A stretch of 20,078 nucleotides of DNA from Clostridiales bacterium (lineage in GTDB: Bacteria; Bacillota; Clostridia; Oscillospirales; Acutalibacteraceae), in the NCBI GenBank assembly GCA_019419895.1, contig JAHZIE010000033.1, positions 2,899-22,976 of the forward strand, given 5' to 3'. The translations under genes and the position numbers were made by a program. A model generated the notes under the pieces. The model was not told the DNA's origin, made no database searches, and saw only the letters and a program-made list of their open reading frames with translations. Positions 14,622-20,078 of this stretch are shown here, piece by piece. Every line of letters starts with the position of its first letter. The first letter of the stretch is position 1.

Positions 14622-15281
14622 ATGATTATGCACAATTTCGAGTATGTTCCAAAAGAAGAATGGAAACCGATTAGAGATGAACTTCTTGAAATTATACACA
14701 GATTACAAAATGAAGTTAGAGATAGTTTTACTTTTCAATATCATTTCGTGGGCAGCAGCAAACGAAATATGATAACCCGTGACCGAAACTCTAACACTGG
14801 TTTTGACTTCGATGTGAATATTGAAGTAAATGATCCCAACGAAGATTATTCCGCGGAAGAAATACGAAGCATTCTTCGCAAGTGTCTCGATAGGGTTACC
14901 AACCCTTATGGGTATTCGATTTTTGGATACGATTATACCGAAGAATCCACCCGTGTTCTTACAATCAAAGTAAAAGACAGGGCAAATTCCCGAATCCTAC
15001 ATAGTTGTGATTTCTGCGTTATACATGAATGTGGAAAAGGGAGACAACAATATATTCGCTATAATAAAAAACAAAACAGTTATTCGTGGGAATACCAACC
15101 GAAAGGGCATATGGAGTTGTCATCCAAAATTGAGTGGGTTAAAAAGCGCGGATTGTGGCAACAAGTCATAGAGAGTTACATAGACAAAAAGAATGAAAAC
15201 GCTGATGATAGCAAAAAATCCAGATCTATTTTTGCTGAAACAATTCATCAAGTGTGTCAGCAAAACGGATATTATCAATAG
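14622..15281 (+). CDS. Pol-beta-superfamily nucleotidyltransferase, 219 aa
   Basis: Predicted nucleotidyltransferase. The catalytic signature is complete: FVGSS (Gly44-Ser45), then FDFDVNIEV with Asp62 and Asp64 as the two metal-binding acids, then SCDFCVI with Asp130 as the third. An all-helical C-terminal part (about 150-219) follows. The layout equals that of the broken gene flanking it (GS motif, DxD, third Asp, then a WVKKRG/YIKDHG segment), but the sequences differ widely, so they are old paralogues. I start at 14622 because AAGGAG lies 5 nt before it; a GTG 13 codons upstream would cover that site. There is no HEPN partner, effector or second enzyme nearby, so toxin-antitoxin or cyclic-nucleotide signalling roles cannot be claimed. 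Substrate unknown. Confidence 0.75.
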   Translation: MIMHNFEYVPKEEWKPIRDELLEIIHRLQNEVRDSFTFQYHFVGSSKRNMITRDRNSNTGFDFDVNIEVNDPNEDYSAEEIRSILRKCLDRVTNPYGYSIFGYDYTEESTRVLTIKVKDRANSRILHSCDFCVIHECGKGRQQYIRYNKKQNSYSWEYQPKGHMELSSKIEWVKKRGLWQQVIESYIDKKNENADDSKKSRSIFAETIHQVCQQNGYYQ

Positions 15282-15303
15282 TAGAGACGGAAGATAAGTT
15301 TTT

Positions 15304-15366
15304 ATGTATTGTAAAAATTGCGGCAGAAATGGAATTTTAGAAAATTATGTTGATGTTTCTTTTTGA
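15304..15366 (+). pseudogene. Short zinc-ribbon-like remnant
   Basis: A 20-codon frame beginning MYCKNCGRNG has one CxxC knuckle typical of the start of zinc-ribbon proteins but stops before a second knuckle. It lies 22 bp after the NTase gene and has only a weak ribosome site. Probably a decayed fragment. Confidence 0.3.
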
Positions 15367-15426
15367 AAATTTAAAGTTATTTCCTGTAAAAAAATATGAT
15401 TTTTAATTTTACAAATGAGGTGCTAC

Positions 15427-15555
15427 ATGGGCAAACATTTTTTATTACGAAGACGGCGATTTTGCATATTCAATCTCCGATAATGGCAATGGATATAGAT
15501 TCGGGAAAATTACATATTATATCTGATTGGTTCAACGGCGAAGATGATGATTGAA
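15427..15555 (+). pseudogene. Decayed small reading frame
   Basis: GAGG precedes an ATG at 15427, but the protein-like frame (ANIFYYEDGDFAYSISDNG) begins one base out of phase. Another protein-like frame (KLHIISDWFNGEDDD) takes over near its end. Two frameshifts would explain this. No family recognised. A weak stem (CGGC...GCCG, about 15560-15595) follows. Confidence 0.3.
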
Positions 15556-15596
15556 ATAACGGCAGTAGAGAAATATAAAATCTCTTTGCCGCCGTT

Positions 15597-15628
15597 AGGG
15601 AGACAACTTCCTTACGAAGCGTCTCCCT
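15597..15628. repeat. Right boundary hairpin of the inserted segment
   Basis: AGGGAGAC and GTCTCCCT form an 8-bp stem around AACTTCCTTACGAAGC. Its reverse complement equals 14158-14191 except for one base, but in inverted orientation 1.4 kb away. Confidence 0.7.
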
Positions 15629-16122
15629 TGCCGTGGTCTTTTATGTATTTCACTTTTTTCTCTAATTCTTTTGATTGAGGGGCTTTATTCCAATCATATT
15701 TATCGTAAATGCTCCACCCTGTCTTTTCGTGGATGAGGCGGTAATAATTACCCTTCACATCCCTCTTTGTAATGCAAATGTCGATAGAAAAACCGGTGTG
15801 ATTTCCACTGATGAAATATATTTTCTTTGAAGTCAGGGATGAGGCTGAGTCCTCGCAATCAGGTAAACCATATTCTTGTAAACATCGATTGAAGGCTTTT
15901 TTTTGCGCGTTCTTTCAGACAGCGGCAATCGTTATCATTTTCACATCTGACAATTTCTAAATTATAATCCAAATCAACAGACCCGCCGGCGTTTTGAGGA
16001 ATAAGATTTTTGGCGCCGATACCATAGTATTCTTTCAGATAATGGCATAACCGCCGCGTTATCTCACCGGAGAGTTTTCGCGTGTGGTGTGAAAATTCCC
16101 TGTCATCTAAATAGTGATACAT
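15627..16122 (-). pseudogene. N-terminal part of a disrupted nucleotidyltransferase
   Basis: The start is intact (MYHYLDDREF, with AAAGGAGA before the ATG), but three lesions are visible. First, the GS motif is missing: GIGA runs straight into KNLIPQN, where relatives, as I recall them, have about ten residues ending in VGSGA(R/K), so the catalytic Gly-Ser is gone. Second, a run of eight A (15897-15904, T on the plus strand) shifts the frame; with seven A the protein continues AKKAFNRCLQEYGLPDCED and so on. Third, the frame runs into the hairpin at 15597 after KYIKDHGK. The acidic residues VDLDYN and FSIDICI remain. The C-terminal remainder lies at 14259-14396. The family occurs widely in gut Clostridia; its cellular role is not known to me. 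Confidence 0.8.
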
Positions 16123-16130
16123 ACAGATTC

Positions 16131-16202
16131 TCCTTTCATCCCCAAGCCATCCATTTAGATTTTTAATCTAAATCTTTTTATTGTACATGTCACATATCCT
16201 CA
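16131..16202 (-). promoter_or_regulatory. Palindromic leader and promoter of the disrupted nucleotidyltransferase
   Basis: A perfect 9-bp palindrome, ATTTAGATT-TTT-AATCTAAAT (16153-16173), is followed on the minus strand by GGCTTGGGG and AAAGGAGA. TACAAT on the minus strand (about 16181-16186), with CTGACT 17 bp further up, is a plausible promoter. The rest of the gap to 16335 holds nothing recognisable. Confidence 0.5.
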
Positions 16203-16335
16203 AGTCAGGGTTTCGAAAAAATATGATCCGATTTAGAGAAAAATGCCGACGCGCGCCTTTCCAGGACAGAAAAAGGAAAACCAAGAGCACCGAGGGGAAA
16301 CTTTTCCGCAAAAAGGGTAGTTTTGTTCCCTGACC

Positions 16336-16364
16336 TTTCCAATAACGACAAAATCTGCTATGCT
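16336..16364 (+). promoter_or_regulatory. Promoter of the ROK kinase-nagB operon
   Basis: TTTCCA and TATGCT are separated by 17 bp, and TGC directly before the -10 box makes it an extended -10 promoter. It lies 62 bp before the ATG. Confidence 0.5.
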
Positions 16365-16426
16365 AAAGGGGAAGAAAACGCGGCCGCGGCCGCGAAAATG
16401 AACAGGAACAATGGAGGGGAATCCAA

Positions 16427-17305
16427 ATGTTTTTGGCAATTGATATCGGAGGAACTGCCCTCAAATCCGCCCTGTTCGACGGGGAACGGCTGGTGGAAAA
16501 AAGGGAGCTTGCCTCCGACGGCTCCCGCGGGACGGGGCTTTTGATGGAAAATTTAAGCCGGGTAATTGAAGAATATGGAAAGGTGCAGGCCATCGGCGTC
16601 GATACCGCGGGCCTGGTGGACCAGTCCCAGGGCGTCATCCGTCAGGCGGCCAATCTGGCCATTGACGAGCCCTTTCCCCTGGCGGATAAAATCAGGGAAA
16701 AATACCGGGTTCCGGTCGTGGTGGCCAACGACGTCAACGCCGCCGCCCTGGGAGAGGCTTTTTACGGCGCGGCCCGGGATGACAGGGATTTCATCTGCCT
16801 GACCTATGGGACGGGTATTGGCGGCGCGGCGGTGATAGATAAAAAGATTTACTGCGGCCATAACGGCATGGCGGGGGAGATGGGGCATATTATCACCCAT
16901 CCCGGCGGGAGGAGCTGCCCCTGCGGCATTTCCGGCTGCTACGAGCAGTACGCCTCCACCACCGCCCTGGTCCGGGAGGCGAAAAAGGCCGATCCCGACG
17001 CGGTGGACGGCCGGGCTGTCTTTGATATTTTCCGGCGGGGCTCCGGCGAAATGAAGAAAGTCATCGACCTCTGGATCGACGAGGTGATCCTGGGGCTGGT
17101 TTCCCTGGTGCATGTGTTCGATCCTTCCTCCGTTGTTTTGGGCGGAGGCATTATGAACGAGGACTATATCATTCGCCGGATTGCGGAAAGCCTGCCCGGC
17201 CGGGTGATCAAGAATTACCGCGGCGTCCAGGTCAAGCACGCGAGCCTGGGCAACAGCGCCGGCGTCTATGGGATGCTTGCCCTCCTGTTGGACTATTTGA
17301 AGTAA
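16427..17305 (+). CDS. ROK-family sugar kinase, 292 aa
   Basis: ATP-dependent hexose or amino-sugar kinase of the ROK family. DIGGT (6-10) is the phosphate-binding loop, Asp102 in ANDVNAA is the catalytic base, TYGTGIGGA (126-134) is the second ATP loop, and Glu151 and His154 (GEMGH) contact sugar and zinc. Cys164, Cys166 and Cys171 in CPCGISGC complete the zinc site. There is no N-terminal helix-turn-helix, so it is a kinase and not a ROK repressor. GGAGGGG lies 7 nt upstream of the ATG. It is followed after 15 bp by nagB, so an amino sugar (GlcNAc, ManNAc or glucosamine) is the likely substrate over glucose. That choice rests on context. Confidence 0.88.
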   Translation: MFLAIDIGGTALKSALFDGERLVEKRELASDGSRGTGLLMENLSRVIEEYGKVQAIGVDTAGLVDQSQGVIRQAANLAIDEPFPLADKIREKYRVPVVVANDVNAAALGEAFYGAARDDRDFICLTYGTGIGGAAVIDKKIYCGHNGMAGEMGHIITHPGGRSCPCGISGCYEQYASTTALVREAKKADPDAVDGRAVFDIFRRGSGEMKKVIDLWIDEVILGLVSLVHVFDPSSVVLGGGIMNEDYIIRRIAESLPGRVIKNYRGVQVKHASLGNSAGVYGMLALLLDYLK

Positions 17306-17320
17306 AGGGGAAAGGAAACT

Positions 17321-18040
17321 ATGAAAATCATTCACGCGAAAGACTATAAGGATATGAGCCGCAAGGCCGCAAATATCATTTCCGCCCAGGTGATTCTGTC
17401 GCCCTCCTGCGTCTTGGGCCTGGCCACCGGTTCCACCCCCGTGGGCGCCTACCAGCAGCTGGTGGAATGGTACCGCAAGGGGGATATTGATTTCTCCAAT
17501 GTGACCAGCGTCAACCTGGACGAGTACTGCGGCATTACCGGGGAGAATCCCCAGAGCTACCGTTATTTTATGAATACCAACCTTTTTGACCATGTGAATA
17601 TCAATAAGGAGAAAACCCATGTGCCCAACGGTATGGCGGAGGATTTTGACGCCGAATGCAGGCGTTACGACGAGCTGATCGCCTCGGTGGGAGGGATCAA
17701 CCTCCAACTGCTGGGGATTGGCCACAACGGACATATCGGCTTCAACGAGCCGGGGCGGGCCTTTGAAAAGACCACCCACCGCGTCAAGCTGGGAGAGAGC
17801 ACCATCCGCGCCAACGCCAGGTTTTTCGCCAGCATGGACGAGGTGCCCAAGGAAGCGGTCACCATGGGGATTAAATCCATCATGCAGGCGAAAAAAATCC
17901 TGTTAATCGCCAGCGGGGAGGATAAGCGGGAGATTATGGAAAAAGCCCTTTTCGGCCCGGTGACGCCCGACGTCCCGGCCTCCATCCTCCAGCTCCATCC
18001 CGACCTGACGGTGGTGGAAGCCTGCGGCCTGCCGGAATAA
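17321..18040 (+). CDS. nagB: Glucosamine-6-phosphate deaminase
   Basis: Converts glucosamine 6-phosphate to fructose 6-phosphate and ammonia, the step that brings amino sugars into glycolysis. The protein has 239 residues, the length of the short Gram-positive form that lacks the C-terminal allosteric extension of the E. coli enzyme. Motifs: GLATGSTP (33-40, phosphate loop), NLDEYCG with Asp67 as the proton-transfer base, and LGIGHNGHIGFNEPG with His138 and Glu143 in the catalytic relay. Asn136 stands where the E. coli enzyme has Asp141, as is usual in Gram-positive homologues. Second gene of the operon with the ROK kinase; a strong terminator follows. No nagA deacetylase is in the window, which leaves open whether the CE4 enzyme or a distant gene provides deacetylation. 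Confidence 0.93.
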   Translation: MKIIHAKDYKDMSRKAANIISAQVILSPSCVLGLATGSTPVGAYQQLVEWYRKGDIDFSNVTSVNLDEYCGITGENPQSYRYFMNTNLFDHVNINKEKTHVPNGMAEDFDAECRRYDELIASVGGINLQLLGIGHNGHIGFNEPGRAFEKTTHRVKLGESTIRANARFFASMDEVPKEAVTMGIKSIMQAKKILLIASGEDKREIMEKALFGPVTPDVPASILQLHPDLTVVEACGLPE

Positions 18041-18053
18041 TCATTGATATGGG

Positions 18054-18101
18054 AAACGCCGTCCCTTCTGTCCGTTGACCGGAGAGGGGGACGGCGTTTT
18101 T
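18054..18101 (+). terminator. Intrinsic terminator after nagB
   Basis: AAACGCCGTCCC pairs with GGGACGGCGTTT (12 bp) and runs into TTTTT, 14 bp after the stop codon. The 280 bp beyond it hold no gene I can support. Confidence 0.85.
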
Positions 18102-18502
18102 GTATCCGGGAACCGGGCGGAGCGGTGAAAAGAGAAAAGGCCGTTCGCGTATTCCATGTCGGATAAAAAGAAGATAACAAAGGGGCAAGCGACAATAAAA
18201 ATTGCCTTCAGGAAAGAAAAGCGGTGTTTCCATTCTTCTGGGAACGCCTGTGTTTTGGCCGGGCTTTGAATCGCGGGGATGCATGGAAAATATTGAGAGC
18301 AGGGACAGTTCAAAGCTCCAGGGGTTGCCAGTACAGGCTGCCAGCTTATCCACGTCATTACAAAGGATAGGAAAGACGCCGGCTCAGGCAACGCGCCCAT
18401 TTTTTTGTAAAAATGTCAGGATGTCTTCCTTGACAATTTCTCCATCAGGATGAAAGGCAATTGTATGAATCCAGAATTCCCGCCCATTTTGCTGGAAGCT
18501 GT

Positions 18503-18518
18503 CCAGGTGTCCAGGTGT
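18503..18518. repeat. 8-bp tandem duplication causing a frameshift
   Basis: CCAGGTGT occurs twice head to tail. Deleting one copy restores similarity to the downstream paralogue, so replication slippage is the likely cause. Confidence 0.75.
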
Positions 18519-18733
18519 CCTGGAAGAAAATATACTTTGCTGAGGGCATTTGAACCATAATAAACCTGATGGAATTCTGTTTCAAAAACGCCGTTTTCAT
18601 AAGGAGAGAATCGCCGTACCTTTGTTTTTCCCTCCCATTGGCAGCTGATAATTTCTGAGGCTTCATTTTTATCCATCTGAATGGGAGTTATCTGCCAAAA
18701 GCCCAGGGAATTCTTTGTAAGAAGTAAAATACA

Positions 18734-18861
18734 GGGAGAGCCTTCCCGATTTTCCGTCTGGATCACCTGATATTCCCGCTGCTGGGAATCAAAGCCGTGG
18801 AAGAAAACGGCTGTTTCCGTGTCGTAGCCCTTTAGCCCGAGGGCAAGCTGGAAGCTGAAGC
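18734..18861. repeat. Direct repeat copy A (gene-conversion-like tract)
   Basis: This 128-bp stretch matches 19366-19493 with five mismatches and no gaps, about 96% identity. The remainder of the two genes is far more diverged. Confidence 0.85.
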
Positions 18862-18999
18862 TTTGTAGAAGTAAAAAACGCAAACAACCGCGATAATCAA
18901 GGGAATAAAGACGCTCAGGAACCTTTTGTTTTCTTTTGAATCATGTCGCGGCCTCCCAAGGGCAGAATCCTGTTTTCTGACAAAGCATCCATCGGTGGG

Positions 19000-19569
19000 T
19001 TATTCTATACATCCATTTTCCAAAAGGATTCCAAAAAGGTCCATGTCAGCGGAAGATACATCCTCAGTAAAAAGGATCAGATGGATCCAATAACGTTCCC
19101 CAGCCTGCTGGATGCTGACGGCGGTATGTTCCGGGAGCTGGCCCGGCCGGAATTCAATAAGCCCGACGGCGTTTTCTCCATAGTAGACATAGTGCGCTTC
19201 ACTTTCAGAAACAACGGGCTGCCCGGGGATAAGATTTGGGCCGGAGCGGAGTTTGGTGTCCCCAAACCAAAAGGAGAGAAGCATCTTGTCCTGGGGGGAA
19301 GCCCCTTCCCGGCTGTGAACAACCCTCCAAAAGCCCAGCGCTCCCTTTTTCATCTGAAGGATGGCGGGAGAGCCTTCCCGATTTTCCGTCTGGATCACCT
19401 GGTATTCCCGCCGCTGGGAATCAAAACCGTGGAAGAAAACGGCTGTTTCCGTGTCGTAGCCCTTTAGCCCGAGGGCAAGTTGGAAACTGAAGCCCCGCAG
19501 AAGGAAAAAGGCGCAAATCATTACAGCGGCTATGGAGAAAAGAATGATCACCGATTTTCTTGTTTTCAT
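19000..19569 (-). CDS. Membrane-anchored extracytoplasmic protein of unknown function, 189 aa
   Basis: Residues 6-24 (SVIILFSIAAVMICAFFLL) form one N-terminal transmembrane segment after a basic MKTRK, with no lipobox, so the protein should be anchored in the membrane with about 165 residues outside. The outer part contains FSFQLALGLKGYDTETAVFF and HYVYYGENAVGLIEF and looks beta-rich; I recognise no family. AAAGGA lies 7 nt before the ATG. The gene precedes its broken paralogue by 55 bp on the same strand, probably as one transcript. It is the intact member of the pair, and shares with it a tract of nearly identical DNA encoding residues about 27-68. An inverted repeat upstream (19623-19646) may control it. 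Confidence 0.65.
   Translation of the reverse strand: MKTRKSVIILFSIAAVMICAFFLLRGFSFQLALGLKGYDTETAVFFHGFDSQRREYQVIQTENREGSPAILQMKKGALGFWRVVHSREGASPQDKMLLSFWFGDTKLRSGPNLIPGQPVVSESEAHYVYYGENAVGLIEFRPGQLPEHTAVSIQQAGERYWIHLILFTEDVSSADMDLFGILLENGCIE
19366..19493. repeat. Direct repeat copy B (gene-conversion-like tract)
   Basis: Counterpart of 18734-18861, lying inside the intact gene at an offset of 632 bp. Confidence 0.85.
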
Positions 19570-20027
19570 ATAGAATCCTTTCTTAACCAGTTCCTATTCT
19601 CGTTTTTATTATTATTTTTAAAGTTGATAAAACCATTGGTATCAACCCCGGCAAATGATTATTTCATATTCAGTATAATAGAAAATAGAAGAAAAGAAAA
19701 GGATATTGGTCATGAATCACATTATATTATCCTTTTTTCTATAATGAAGCAAAAACGATATTCTTTGAGAGGTTCCCTGAAGGAGCTGATTTCATAACTT
19801 GAATATTTCCCCTTCCCATGTGTGAATAGGGGATGTCGCGTCAATCTTCAGTACATAAAAAAGTTGACAATCATACGGTTACTCTTCTGGATGGAAGGGA
19901 ATTTCCCATAATCCGTGGAAGGGTGGAAGAAGTGAGAAGCTTGGTAAAAAGCTTATGGCTTCCCTGAGAGGGCGGGGGAAGGGGAGGAAATTCTCCGGAT
20001 ATTTCTTCCCAAATCGTTAAAATCCTG
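19570..20027. other. AT-rich intergenic region at the right edge
   Basis: No convincing gene. It contains the inverted repeat at 19623-19646, and a stem AAAAGGATA/TATCCTTTT (19697-19705 and 19728-19736) followed by T residues that could act as a terminator or attenuator. A rightward frame ending near 19797 is antisense to the membrane protein and lacks a plausible start. Confidence 0.45.
19623..19646. promoter_or_regulatory. Inverted repeat upstream of the membrane-protein gene
   Basis: GTTGATA and TATCAAC are perfect 7-bp arms with 10 bp between, 54 bp before the start codon. TTGATA in the arm could also serve as a -35 box on the minus strand, so a repressor bound here would block it. Tentative. 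Confidence 0.4.
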
Positions 20028-20056
20028 TTGCAAACCGGATGATTTTCGTTTATGAT
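20028..20056 (+). promoter_or_regulatory. Rightward promoter for a gene beyond the window
   Basis: TTGCAA and TATGAT are separated by exactly 17 bp. The gene it serves lies past the end of the sequence. Confidence 0.55.
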
Positions 20057-20078
20057 GAAAGAAAATCCTTTCCCCTTT

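Larger units (their letters stand above)
14398..15626. mobile_element. Hairpin-bounded 1.2-kb insertion carrying an NTase gene
   Basis: The segment exactly separates the two halves of the reconstructed NTase gene. CTTG occurs on both sides (14394-14397 and 15627-15630) and may be a 4-bp target duplication, although CTTG is also part of the solo hairpin, so this is not certain. Both ends are palindromes containing CGTAAGGAAG in inverted orientation. Inside are an intact NTase gene with its own promoter and two decayed short reading frames, and no transposase or recombinase. Movement in trans is an inference. The segment and its surroundings are richer in AT than the metabolic genes around them. 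Confidence 0.6.
18384..18944 (-). pseudogene. Broken membrane-anchored paralogue of the gene at 19000-19569
   Basis: GGGAGG and an ATG at 18944 open a frame (MIQKKTK) that stops after nine codons. Adding one base in the A-run restores RFLSVFIPLIIAVVCVFYFY, a transmembrane anchor. A second one-base loss before SFSFQLALGLKG shifts the frame again. A third break is an 8-bp tandem duplication (CCAGGTGT twice, 18503-18518); removing one unit restores HLDSFQQNGREFWIHTIAF and continues to a stop at 18384, giving a protein as long as the neighbour (about 189 aa). Three independent frameshifts make it a pseudogene. An internal TTG at 18883 opens a long frame but has no ribosome site. Function unknown. 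Confidence 0.8.

Noticed and set aside
14622..15281. Calling the NTase a CBASS or toxin-antitoxin enzyme
   Set aside because: No effector, HEPN toxin or accessory gene is adjacent, and the fold alone does not define the product.
14157..15630. Integron-like cassette with attC sites
   Set aside because: The palindromes lack the R/L core-site layout and GTT of attC, the copies are inverted instead of direct, and there is no integrase.
16553..17779. 408-codon minus-strand frame opposite the ROK and nagB genes
   Set aside because: Covers two genes with diagnostic motifs on the plus strand.
18041..18400. 119-codon minus-strand frame with a hydrophobic stretch, possibly a third paralogue
   Set aside because: The hydrophobic stretch is not followed by the FSFQLALGLKG region, and the frame runs through the nagB terminator.

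Overview
This window looks like chromosomal DNA of an anaerobic, Gram-positive gut-type Clostridia (Oscillospiraceae/Lachnospiraceae-like). That is an inference from AGGAGG-type ribosome sites, TTGACA/TATAAT-like promoters, strong intrinsic terminators, a lipobox lipoprotein and the gene families present. Most genes are GC-rich. Two stretches are clearly richer in AT: about 1-1050 and about 14200-16230. Both carry remnants and repeats and look like accessory DNA. I saw no tRNA, rRNA or CRISPR array.

Layout. (1) 57-935, minus strand: a GyrI-like effector-binding protein and, upstream of it, an N-terminally truncated relative whose lost end abuts a 14/15-bp inverted repeat that encloses a promoter. 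(2) 1412-5936: two leaderless predicted glycoside hydrolases, a GH141-like right-handed beta-helix protein and a GH29-like TIM-barrel protein. They are followed by a terminator and a 260-bp array of hairpins that resembles a transposase-less IS200/IS605 element. (3) 6539-7345: a leaderless NodB/CE4 polysaccharide deacetylase. (4) 7803-10706: a DUF4097-like lipoprotein, a MerR regulator and an AraC regulator. (5) 10881-14145: two sugar-phosphate isomerase/epimerase-like TIM barrels on either side of a Gfo/Idh/MocA oxidoreductase, divergent from the AraC gene across a region with paired promoters and an inverted repeat. (6) 14157-16173: a nucleotidyltransferase (NTase) pseudogene cut in two by a 1.2-kb hairpin-bounded segment that carries an intact distant paralogue in the opposite orientation. 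(7) 16427-18040: a ROK sugar kinase and glucosamine-6-phosphate deaminase (nagB) operon with its own promoter and terminator. (8) 18384-19569: a tandem pair of membrane-anchored paralogues, one intact and one broken by three frameshifts.

How the genes may work together: regions 2, 3, 5 and 7 read as an intracellular glycan and amino-sugar catabolic neighbourhood. Leaderless hydrolases and a deacetylase would trim imported oligosaccharides, isomerases and an oxidoreductase would process unusual sugars, and ROK plus NagB would feed amino sugars into glycolysis. No transporter is present, so the substrate cannot be named.

The most unusual part is 14157-16173. The two NTase genes share a leader (a palindrome, then a GGCTTGGG block, then AAAGGAGA) although their proteins have diverged widely. 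The segment separating the halves of the broken gene is bounded by palindromes that share the core CGTAAGGAAG. A third copy of this hairpin stands alone just downstream of the isomerase gene.
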